A DNA stretch of 64,000 bases from Chaunax sp. Z400. Its lineage: Eukaryota > Chordata > Actinopteri > Lophiiformes > Chaunacidae. Positions 23,140-35,150 of the stretch are shown here, in pieces (the first letter of the stretch is position 1; the number at the start of each line of letters is the position of its first letter). The position numbers were made by a program, and so were the translations under genes. The notes beneath the pieces were generated by a model. It ran no database searches. It saw nothing but the letters and a program-made list of their open reading frames with translations, and had not been told where the DNA came from. The stretch lies in NCBI GenBank assembly GCA_037577475.1, contig JBAGJB010000196.1:310001-374000 (forward strand). The letters run 5' to 3'.

Positions 23140-26100
23140 ATGGATTCCACTCCGGCCTTTCGGTACCTGCCTTCCTCCTCCCACCTGATCTTGCAGCCTT
23201 CTGCCGCGGCGACACACGTCGTCAAAGCCTCCCAGAAGGGTGGCCGAGACACTGTGAGGTCGTTCGAGGTGAAGCTGCCTGAGAGGGTGAGGGAGGAGGC
23301 AGTGACCAAGGTCAAGGCTGCGGGAGGTGACCCAGGCTGCCCTGAACTGGTGCTCAGTGAAACAGAGCTCCAGTTTGGACAGTACAGGGGTCAGACATTG
23401 AAATGGCTATTGAGCAACGATGTTGGCTATGCAGTTAGCATCATCGTCTCTCATCAGGGGGAGATGGATGGGAGGGGGGGCACCTCCCAGTCTCGCCTCG
23501 AGGCCAACAAAAACGCCCTCACCTCCTATGCTGCCCTCTTTCCACCTGTCATGGTGGCAGTGAAGGAGCGGCGGATGTGGGAGGGAGCAGAGTCGGTGAG
23601 GGGCATGGATAAGTGTTGCGTAGGTTTTGGGGTGCACGCCAGCAGGACCTATGCTTCACTGTACGAAGCAACTGACCGGGAGAGCAGGACGTGAGTATTG
23701 AGAAGTCATCATTTTTCAATTGTAAAAATTCACAGGTCAACTATGGAGAAAACACTCATTCGGTTTGCCCTGTTTGTCCATAGGTACGTGCAGTGGGTGA
23801 CGCGCCAGAAGCCACAGGCCGGGTCGCGGCTGAAGCAGCTGCAGGTGTACTTGGTCGGTCGCACCAACCAGGATGCAGCGGCCAGAGTTCCAGCGGCTAC
23901 TCCGCCTGCCCGCCAGGACACAGCACGTCCGTCGACCAGTAAGACCCTCTCCCCTTGTTGTGTAGGCGTCTCACGAGTCCTGTTAAAAGTGCAAATGTCA
24001 TACAGTCCTACATTCACTTCTTGTGCAGGCGCTGCATCCGGTGACCTGACGGACGACGTCCTCGTCGCCGCTGCTGTGGAGGTCGACTCTCAGCGTGAGT
24101 GCATTTTGGTTTTTTGTACGCCATGTCCTGTCAGTCGTTCAACTGGCTGGCTGGCTGGCTGACTGACTGACTGACTGACTGACTGGCTGAAATTTGCAGT
24201 TGCCAGGGATGCCGCAGCACCTGTCGCCCGCCCAGGACCTTCAGGACCCCCTCCCCCCAAACAGCTCGCGCAGCCCACCTCCACCGGTGCAGAGGTGAGA
24301 TATAATTTTCTAGTAATAAGCAAAATGATATTAGTACTTAAAATAGTACTGACGGATGCGATGTGAACGTTGCAGCTGCTGCCCAAGAAGTGGAGGAAGG
24401 CGCTGCCGGTGGAGCAGCAGGACTGGCTGGGCCGAGCTCTCTTCACCAGAGGTGTGGGAGGACATCCCGTCCTCGTCAGTGACCTCCATCTCTGGTGGTC
24501 CCCCCCAGGAGACCGGCCCCTGTACGCGCAGCCCCCTGCCTCGTGCCATCCCTTTTTTCACACACGCTTCTTCCTGTGGGCGCCCTACAGGATGTGGGCG
24601 TGCAGGTTTGTGTGCAAGGGATGTGGCCACAAACTCACAGGGGCTGGTCTGTACAAGACGGTGCGGAGGGTCCTGGACATGACAGGCTGGTACTTCATGG
24701 GCACGGAGTACCTGGAATGCCTGTCATGTAAGCGCAAGGTTGCTGCCTGGTCCCAGGATATCATGGACCAGCTGGACCTGGGGCACCAGATGCAGTTTCC
24801 TGCCATCCTGACCTACAAGTAAGCAGAAATAAGAAGGCTTGTGTATTTATTTATTCATTCAATTATTTACTGCAGCATAGCACACGATTGACCTCTTCAC
24901 CACACACTCGGGTTGTCCTGCGACAAGGCGGTGGTGGGGCATTTGAGGGAGCGCACTTTGGGCAAAAGTGCGGCTTGCCTCAGAAAAACCTTGAGGGACC
25001 AGCACAGCTCAGAGTGGGCGGGGCGCGTCATCCGCTACCTCTCTGTGTTGGAGTTGCTCGGCGTCACGGAACAGCAGGACCTGCAGCAGCTGCCAAAGAT
25101 GCCACCAGTGCCCTCTGCGTCCTGGCTGCTCTCCGTGTACGTGCGGGACGCCCTCGCCCGCCTGCCGGAGACCAAGGCCAGGCTTACCTCGGTGTTTGGC
25201 AGCATTTTGAAGCTGGACTCCACCAAGAAGGTGAGCTGTGATTAGGAAGATGCACGCATTTCTATGGATTGTGCTCTCAGTGTGTCCGACAATGTTTACT
25301 ATTTGAAAGTATAATCGGTGTGTGACGTGACAATGTTCTTCACTGTGTCTCATGCAGATGACCAAGAAACTGGCCGGTAAGGCCGCTGGGACAGCAGGAT
25401 GGGTGACCAACGTGGGCAACGAGTACGGGCAGGTGCTCATCTCCGTCCTCACCGCCTGCGAGGGGGATGGACTGGTAGCCATGGCGCAGGGACTCATGCG
25501 GCGCTACAGGGAGGCCAGGGTGGCACCCCCTCAGGTGCTCTACGTGGACCGGGACTGCTGCACTCGCAACCACCAGCCCAAGGTACCGTGGCGTCTCTCA
25601 CACACAGACACACTGCTGACTGCAGCTGCCATTTAAAACGACTGACCGATTGATGATTCGTTGTTAGGTCGGGCTGATGTTTGGTGAGTGGGACCAGCTG
25701 ATGGTCCGCCTGGATGTGTGGCACCTCTTGCGACGCTTCGCGAGGGGCGTCACCACCGACGCCCACCTGCTGTACGGCCCCTTCATGTCCCGCCTGTCCA
25801 CTGCCATCTTTGAGTGGGACGGGGAGGATGTGGAGAGGCTGAAGAGGGCAAAGCAGTCCCAGATGGGGACGGGTGCCATCGTCCACCTGACCATTCCTGA
25901 GATGGCCCCTCACTGCCGGCGGCGGATCAGGGCGCAGCCAGAAGCCGACCGTCTGATCCAGGAGGTGCTGGATCACTTCTGGAATGCTGTGGACACCATG
26001 GGGGTCCCGCTGATTGACCGCGCCAGGATGGGGGAGATCTGGAGGACCCAGCGTCGCCACCTCCACTGCATCCAGGACCCAGAGGGAGTGCAGCTCTACA

Positions 26101-26143
26101 CGAAGACGGGGGAAGTGACCAGGGGAGGGGTCAAGCTACATGT
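23140..26143 (+). pseudogene. Multi-exon zinc-ribbon, possible DDE-type gene, copy A (unresolved family)
   Basis: Eight coding exons with consistent phases: 23140-23690, 23784-23938, 24029-24094, 24200-24294, 24376-24818, 24912-25230, 25358-25582, 25668-26143. All donors are GT. All acceptors are AG except the sixth exon's, which reads GG at 24910-24911. The N-terminal exon has FGQYRGQTLKWLLSNDVGY. A Pro/Ala-rich linker follows. The 24376 exon carries Cys pairs (CRFVCKGC and LECLSC) typical of a zinc ribbon, like teleost proteins I remember as DUF6729-containing. The seventh and eighth exons have VLYVDRDCC and RLDVWHLLRR, which look like the beta-strand aspartates of an RNase H-like transposase. 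That is inference. The reading frame runs into a 9-bp minisatellite at 26144, where related proteins continue to the C-terminal part seen at 19612. Promoter and first exon lie at 21177-21394. Confidence 0.68.
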
Positions 26144-28099
26144 ATTCATACTATACATACTGTACATACTATTCATACTGTACATACTATACATACTATT
26201 CATACTGTACATACAATACATACTATTCATACTGTACATACTATACATACTGTTCATACTATACATACTGTTCATACTGTACATACTATACATACTATTC
26301 ATACTATTCATACTATTCATACTGTACATACTATACATACTATTCATACTGTACATACTATACATACTATTCATACTATACATACTATTCATACTGTAAA
26401 TACTATTCATACTGTACATACTATTCATACTGTACATACTATTCATACTGTACATACTATACATACTATTCATACTATACATACTATTCATACTGTACAT
26501 ACTATTCATACTGTACATACTATTCATACTATTCATACTATACATACTATTCCTACTATACATACTATTCATACTGTACATACTGTACATACTGTACATA
26601 CTATACATACTATTCATACTGTACATACTGTACATACTATTCATACTATACATACTGTACATACTATTTATACTATACATACTACACATACTATACATAC
26701 TACACATACTATTTATACTATACATACTATTTATACTATACATACTATTCATACTGTACATACTATTCATACTATTCATAACGTACATACTGTACATACT
26801 GTACATACTATACATACTACTCATACTGTACATACTATTCGTACTATACATACTATTCGTACTATACATACTATTCATACTATACATACTATTCCTACTA
26901 TACATACAATTCCTACTGTACATACTATACATACTATTCATACTAGTCATACTGTACATACTACACATACTATTCATACTGTACATACTATACATACTAT
27001 TCATACTATACATACTGTACATACTATTCATACTATACATACTGTACATACTATTTATACTATACATACTACACATACTATTTATACTATACATACTATT
27101 TATACTATACATACTATTTATACTATACATACTATTCATACTGTACATACTATTCATACTGTACATACTATACATACTACTCATACTATACATACTATTC
27201 GTACTATACATACTGTACATACTGTACATACTATTCATACTGTACATACTGTACATACTATTCATACTGTACATACTATTCATACTGTACATACTATACA
27301 TACTATTCATACTGTACATACTATTCATACTGTACATACTATACATACTATTCATGCTATACATACTGTACATACTATACATACTATTCATACTGTTCAT
27401 ACTGTACATACTGTACATACTGTACATACTATTCATACTGTACATACTATACATACTATTCATACTGTACATACTATACATACTATTCATACTGTACATA
27501 CTATTCATACTGTACATACTATACATACTGTACATACTATACATACTATTCATACTGTACATACTATACATACTATTCATACTGTACATACTATACATAC
27601 TATTCATACTATTCATACTGTACATACTATACATACTATTCATACTGTACATACTATTTATACTATACATACTATACATACTATACATTCTATACATACT
27701 ATTCATACTGTACATACTGTACATACTGTACATACTGTACATACTATTCATACTGTACATACTGTACATACTGTTCATACCGTACATACTATACATACTA
27801 TTCATACTATTCATACTATTCATACTGTACATACTATACATACTATACATACTATTCATACTATTCATACTGTACATACTATTCATACTGTACATACTAT
27901 ACATACTATTCATACTGTACATACTATTCATACTATTCATACTGTACATACTATTCATACTATTCATACTGTACATACTATTCATACTGTACATACTATA
28001 CATACTATTCATACTGTACATACTATTCATACTAAACATACTGTAGATACTATACATATTATTCATACTGTACATACTATACATATTATTCATACTGTA
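26144..28099. repeat. 9-bp minisatellite, array 1
   Basis: About 217 units of ATACTATAC, ATACTATTC and ATACTGTAC. Because 9 is a multiple of 3, several frames on both strands stay open for hundreds of codons (for example a 694-residue frame on the minus strand). These encode only monotonous tripeptides such as Met-Tyr-Ser and Met-Asn-Ser, or Tyr-Ile-Leu and Phe-Ile-Leu. The array begins directly in the exon after GGGGTCAAGCTACATGTATT. Confidence 0.95.
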
Positions 28100-28141
28100 C
28101 ACAGCATGTCCGTCGACCAGTAAGACCCTCTCCCCTTGTTG
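28100..28141 (+). repeat. 41-bp displaced copy of an exon-intron joint
   Basis: Near-identical to 23919-23959, including the end of exon 2 and its GTAAGA donor. It lies between the 9-bp minisatellite and the basic-tail exon, far from its source. One base differs (CATG here, CACG in the source). It looks like a templated insertion made during repair. Confidence 0.85.
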
Positions 28142-28267
28142 GCAAAGAGGAGAGCAGAAAGATTCAAAAGGAAGGAGCAAAGACTTGTGCAGAAAATGAA
28201 GAGAAAGGAAAAGAGAAAACAGGACAGAAGGAAGAGACAGGAAAGAGAAGCAGAGGGGGGGAAGTGA
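28142..28267 (+). pseudogene. Lys/Arg-rich C-terminal tail exon
   Basis: Forty-one codons and TGA (28265-28267) encode a very basic, probably helical tail (AKRRAERFKRKEQRLVQKMK... ending EAEGGK). Its homolog at 61768 is even more basic. Such a tail suggests a nuclear, DNA-binding protein. The preceding 41-bp insert and minisatellite separate it from the rest of the gene, so it is unlikely to be translated as part of it. A 3' UTR starts at 28268. Confidence 0.55.
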
Positions 28268-28387
28268 TGGATTTGTTTATTTTTAGAACATAATTGTGTG
28301 CAGTGTGTTTATCTTATCTTTTTTGTTTGTGTGTGTCTTTTCTTTGTATGTGTATATTTGCTTTGCCTTTATATAATTTGTGTGTTT

Positions 28388-28823
28388 TGCAGTGTGTTTT
28401 TATAATTTGTGTGTGTTTTGCAGTATGTTTTTATAATTTGTGTGTGTTTTGCAGTGTGTTTTTATAATTTGTGTGTGTTTTGCGGTGTGTTTTTATAATT
28501 TGTGTGTGTTTTGCGGTGTGTTTTTATAATTTGTGTGTGTTTTGCGGTGTGTTTTTATAATTTGTGTGTGTTTTGCGGTGTGTTTTTATAATTTGTGTGT
28601 GTTTTGCGGTGTGTTTTTATAATTTGTGTGTGTTTTGCGGTGTGTTTTTATAATTTGTGTGTGTTTTGCGGTGTGTTTTTATAATTTGTGTGTGTTTTGC
28701 GGTGTGTTTTTATAATTTGTGTGTGTTTTGCGGTGTGTTTTTATAATTTGTGTGTGTTTTGCGGTGTGTTTTTATAATTTGTGTGTGTTTTGCGGTGTGT
28801 TTTTATAATTTGTGTGTGTTTTG
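28388..28823 (+). repeat. 31-bp minisatellite in the 3' UTR
   Basis: About 14 units of a 31-base repeat containing GTGTTTTTATAATTTGTG and GTTTTGC[AG]G. Early units have GCAG and later ones GCGG, so the later units were amplified together. The array ends five bases before the start of the second gene copy. Confidence 0.93.
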
Positions 28824-28828
28824 GTCTG

Positions 28829-31419
28829 TCATGGTGGCAGTGAAGGAGCGGCGGATGCGGGAGGGAGCAGAGTCGGTGAGGGGCATGGATAAGTGTTGCG
28901 TAGGTTTTGGGGTGCACGCCAGCAGGACCTATGCTTCACTGTACGAAGCAACTGACCGGGAGAGCAGGACGTGAGTATTGAGAAGTCATCATTTTTCAAT
29001 TGTAAAAATTCACAGGTCAACTATGGAGAAAACACTCATTCGGTTTGCCCTGTTTGTCCATAGGTACGTGCAGTGGGTGACGCGCCAGAAGCCACAGGCC
29101 GGGTCGCGGCTGAAGCAGCTGCAGGTGTACTTGGTCGGTCGCACCAACCAGGATGCAGCGGCCAGAGTTCCAGCGGCTACTCCGCCTGCCCGCCAGGACA
29201 CAGCACGTCCGTCGACCAGTAAGACCCTCTCCCCTTGTTGTGTAGGCGTCTCACGAGTCCTGTTAAAAGTGCAAATGTCATACAGTCCTACATTCACTTC
29301 TTGTGCAGGCGCTGCATCCGGTGACCTGACGGACGACGTCCTCGTCGCCGCTGCTGTGGAGGTCGACTCTCAGCGTGAGTGCATTTTGGTTTTTTGTACG
29401 CCATGTCCTGTCAGTCGTTCAACTGGCTGGCTGGCTGACTGACTGACTGACTGACTGACTGGCTGAAATTTGCAGTTGCCAGGGATGCCGCAGCACCTGT
29501 CGCCCGCCCAGGACCTTCAGGACCACCTCCCCCCAAACAGCTCGCGCAGCCCACCTCCACCGGTGCAGAGGTGAGATATAATTTTCTAGTAATAAGCAAA
29601 ATGATATTAGTACTTAAAATAGTACTGACGGATGCGATGTGAACGTTGCAGCTGCTGCCCAAGAAGTGGAGGAAGGCGCTGCCGGTGGAGCAGCAGGACT
29701 GGCTGGGCCGAGCTCTCTTCACCAGAGGTGTGGGAGGACATCCCGTCCTCGTCAGTGACCTCCATCTCTGGTGGTCCCCCCCAGGAGACCGGCCCCTGTA
29801 CGCGCAGCCCCCTGCCTCGTGCCATCCCTTTTTTCACACACGCTTCTTCCTGTGGGCGCCCTACAGGATGTGGGCGTGCAGGTTTGTGTGCAAGGGATGT
29901 GGCCACAAACTCACAGGGGCTGGTCTGTACAAGACGGTGCGGAGGGTCCTGGACATGACAGGCTGGTACTTCATGGGCACGGAGTACCTGGAATGCCTGT
30001 CATGTAAGCGCAAGGTTGCTGCCTGGTCCCAGGATATCATGGACCAGCTGGACCTGGGGCACCAGATGCAGTTTCCTGCCATCCTGACCTACAAGTAAGC
30101 AGAAATAAGAAGGCTTGTGTATTTATTTATTCATTCAATTATTTACTGCAGCATAGCACACGATTGACCTCTTCACCACACACTCGGGTTGTCCTGCGAC
30201 AAGGCGGTGGTGGGGCATTTGAGGGAGCGCACTTTGGGCAAAAGTGCGGCTTGCCTCAGAAAAACCTTGAGGGACCAGCACAGCTCAGAGTGGGCGGGGC
30301 GCGTCATCCGCTACCTCTCTGTGTTGGAGTTGCTCGGCGTCACGGAACAGCAGGACCTGCAGCAGCTGCCAAAGATGCCACCGGTGCCCTCTGCGTCCTG
30401 GCTGCTCTCCGTGTACGTGCGGGACGCCCTCGCCCGCCTGCCGGAGACCAAGGCCAGGCTTACCTCGGTGTTTGGCAGCATTTTGAAGCTGGACTCCACC
30501 AAGAAGGTGAGCTGTGATTAGGAAGATGCACGCATTTCTATGGATTGTGCTCTCAGTGTGTCCGACAATGTTTACTATTTGAAAGTATAATCGGTGTGTG
30601 ACGTGACAATGTTCTTCACTGTGTCTCATGCAGATGACCAAGAAACTGGCCGGTAAGGCCGCTGGGACAGCAGGATGGGTGACCAACGTGGGCAACGAGT
30701 ACGGGCAGGTGCTCATCTCCGTCCTCACCGCCTGCGAGGGGGATGGACTGGTAGCCATGGCGCAGGGACTCATGCGGCGCTACAGGGAGGCCAGGGTGGC
30801 ACCCCCTCAGGTGCTCTACGTGGACCGGGACTGCTGCACTCGCAACCACCAGCCCAAGGTACCGTGGCGTCTCTCACACACAGACACACTGCTGACTGCA
30901 GCTGCCATTTAAAACGACTGACCGATTGATGATTCGTTGTTAGGTCGGGCTGATGTTTGGTGAGTGGGACCAGCTGATGGTCCGCCTGGATGTGTGGCAC
31001 CTCTTGCGACGCTTCGCGAGGGGCGTCACCACCGACGCCAACCTGCTGTACGGCCCCTTCATGTCCCGCCTGTCCACTGCCATCTTTGAGTGGGACGGGG
31101 AGGATGTGGAGCGGCTGAAGAGGGCAAAGCAGTCCCAGATGGGGACGGGTGCCATCGTCCACCTGACCATTCCTGAGATGGCTCCTCACTGCCGGCGGCG
31201 GATCAGGGCGCAGCCAGAAGCCGACCGTCTGATCCAGGAGGTGCTGGATCACTTCTGGAATGCTGTGGACACCATGGGGGTCCCGCTGATTGACCGCGCC
31301 AGGATGGGGGAGATCTGGAGGACCCAGCGTCGCCACCTCCACTGCATCCAGGACCCAGAGGGAGTGCAGCTCTACACGAAGACGGGGGAGGTGACCAGGG
31401 GAGGGGTCAAGCTACATGT
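28829..31419 (+). pseudogene. Zinc-ribbon, possible DDE-type gene, copy B (5'-truncated)
   Basis: Exons matching copy A: 28829-28970 (only the last part of the first exon, from VMVAVKERRM), 29064-29218, 29309-29374, 29476-29570, 29652-30094, 30188-30506, 30634-30858 and 30944-31419. Promoter, start codon and the first ~136 codons are missing. The GG acceptor before the sixth exon (30186-30187) is shared with copy A, so that lesion came before the duplication. The 3' end again runs into the 9-bp minisatellite and no basic tail follows. It is clearly a partial duplicate. It could only be expressed by read-through from copy A. Confidence 0.72.
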
Positions 31420-34400
31420 ATTCATACTATACATACTGTACATACTGTTCATTCTACACATACGACTACTATTCATACTATACATACTATTCATACTGTA
31501 CATACTATTTATACTATACATACTATTCATACTGTACATACTATTTATACTATACATACTATACATACTATACATACTATTCATACTATTCATACTGTAC
31601 ATACTATACATACTATTCATACTGTACATACTATACATACTATACATACTATTCATACTATACATACTATTCATACTGTACATACTATACATACTATTCA
31701 TATTGTACATACTATTCATACTGTACATACTATACATACTATTCATATTGTACATACTGTACATACTATACATACTATTCATACTATACATACTATTCAT
31801 ACTATACATACTATTCATACTATACATACTATTTTTACTATACATACTATACATATAAATTCTATACATACTATGCATACCATGCATACCATACATACTA
31901 TTCATACTATACATACTATTCATACTATACATACTGTACATACTATTCATACTATATATACTGTACATACTATTTATACTATACATACTATACATACTAT
32001 TTATACTATACATACTATTTATACTATACATACTATTTATACTATACATACTATTCATACTGTACATACTATTCATACTATTCATAATGTACATACTATA
32101 CATACTATTCATACTGTACATACTATACATACTGTACATACTATTCATACTGTACATACTATACATGGTATTCATACTGTACATACTATTCCTACTATAC
32201 ATACTATTCATACTGTACATACTATTCCTACTATACATACTATACATACTATGCGTACTATTCATACTGTACATACTATACATACTATTCATACTATACA
32301 TACTATTCCTACTATACATACTATTCATACTATTATTTCTACACATACTACTACTATACATACTATTCATACTATACATGCCATACATACTATTTATACT
32401 ATACATACTATTCATACTATACATACTGTTCATTCTACACATACTACTACTATTCATACTATACATACTATTCATACTATTCATACTGTACATACTATTT
32501 ATACTAAACATACTGTTTATTCTATACATACTATTCATACTGTACATACTATACATACTATTCATACTATTCATACTATACATACTATTCATACTGTACA
32601 TACTATACATACTATTCATACTATACATACTATTCATACTAAACATACTGTTTATACTATACATACTCTACATACTATACATACTATTTATACTATACAT
32701 ACTATTCATACTGTACATACTATACATACTATACATACTATTCATACTTTACATACATATACATAATATTTTTTACTAAACATACTATTTATACTATACA
32801 TACTATTCATTCTATACATACTATTCATACTATACATACTATACATACTATTATTTCCACACATACTACTACTATACATACTATTCATACTATACATACT
32901 ATTTTTTACTTTACATACTATACATACTATTCATACTATACATATAAATTCTATACATACTATGCATACCATGCATACCATATATACTATTCATACTATA
33001 CATGCCATACATACCATTTATACTATACATACTATTCATACTGTACATACTATACATACTATTCATACTGTACATACTAATCATACTGTACATACTATTC
33101 ATACTATAAAATACTATTCATACTGTACATACTATTCATACTATACATACTATTCATACTATACATACTATTCATTCTATACATACTACTACTATTCATA
33201 CTATACATACTATTCATACTATACATATTATACATACTATTCATTCTACACATACTACTACTATACATACTATTCATACTATACATACTATTTTTACTAT
33301 ACATACTATACATATAAATTCTATACATACTATGCATACCATGCATACCATACATACTATTCATACTATACATACTATACATACTATTCATTCTACACAT
33401 ACTACTACTATACATACTATTCATACTATACATACTATACATACTATTCATACTATACATACTATTCATACTATACATATGAATTCTATACATACTATGC
33501 ATACCATGCATACCATACATACTATTCATACTATACATGCCATACATACTATTCATACTATACATACTTTACATAATGTACATACAATACATACCATACA
33601 TGCTGTACATACTATTCATACTGTACATACTATACATACTATTCATACTATACATACTGTTCATTCTATACATACTATTCATACTATTCATACTATACAT
33701 ACTACACATACTACTACTATACATACTATTCATAGTATACATACTATTTTTACTATACATACTATTCATACTATTCATACTGTACATACTATTCATACTA
33801 TACATACTATACATACTATTCATACTATACATACTGTTCATTCTATACATACTATTCATACTATACATACTACACATACTACTACTATACATACTATTCA
33901 TACTATACATACTATTTTTACTATACATACTATACATACTATTCATACTGTACATACTATTCATACTATACATACTATTCATACTGTACATACTATTCCT
34001 ACTATACATACTATACGTACTATGCATACTATTCATACTGTACATACTATACATACTATTCATACTATACATACTATTCCTACTATACATACTATTCATA
34101 CTACACATACTAGTCATACTGTACATACTATACATACTGTACATACTATTTATACTATACATACTATACATACTATTTATACTATACATACTATTTATAC
34201 TATACATACTATTCATACTGTACATACTATTCATACTTTTCATAATGTACATACTATACATACTATTCATACTGTACATACTATACATACTACTCATACT
34301 ATTCATACTGTACATACTATTCATACTATTCATAATGTACATACTATACATACTATTCATACTGTACATACTATACATACTACTCATACTATACATACTA

Positions 34401-35150
34401 TTCGTACTATACATACTATACATACTATTCATACTATTCATACTGTACATACTATACATACTATTCATACTGTACATACTATACATACTATTCATACTGT
34501 ACATAGTATACATACTATTCATACTGTACATACTATTCATACTGTACATACTATACATACTATTCATGCTATACATACTATTCATACTGTACATACTATA
34601 CATACTATTCATACTGTACATACTATTCATACTGTACATACTATTCATACTGTACATACTATACATACTGTACATACTATACATACTATTTATACTATAC
34701 ATACTATTCATACTGTACATACTATACATACTACTCATAATATACATACTATTCGTACTATACATACTATTCATACTATACATACTCTTCATACTGTACA
34801 TACTATACATACTATTCATACTGTACATACTATTCATACTGTACATACTATACATACTATTCATACTGTACATACTATTCATACTGTACATACTATACAT
34901 ACTATTCATACTATACATACTATTCATACTGTACATACTGTACATACTATTCATACTATTCATACTATACATACTATTCATACTGTACATACTATACATA
35001 CTATACATACTATTCATACTAAACATACTGTATATACTACACATACTATTCATAATGTAGATACTATACATATTATTCATACTGTACATACTATACATAT
35101 TATTCATACTGTACATACTATACATACTGTACATACTATACATACTATAA
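31420..35150. repeat. 9-bp minisatellite, array 2
   Basis: About 415 units of the same family as 26144-28099. The first ~35 bases are identical to array 1, after which the order of variants diverges. Irregular inserts recur: ATTCTACACATACTACTACT and a TATGCATACCATGCATACC segment near 31872, 32960, 33330 and 33495. They indicate amplification of longer blocks. Near 35150 the array changes abruptly to the 12/13-bp family. Confidence 0.94.

Larger units (their letters stand above)
23549..28828 (+). repeat. 5.28-kb tandem duplication, unit 1
   Basis: Sequence from 23549, inside the first coding exon, reappears from 28829 with offset 5280, changing to 5276 after a (CTGG/CTGA) tract difference near 24145. 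The joint at 28828/28829 links the end of a 31-bp minisatellite to the middle of the exon. Substitutions between units are few (for example near 23578, 24250, 25103 and 25765). Confidence 0.9.

Noticed and set aside
26096..28180. Very long open frames on both strands (for example 694 codons minus strand; others to 35188)
   Set aside because: They consist only of repeats of the 9-bp minisatellite. The period is a multiple of three, so several frames stay open by chance.
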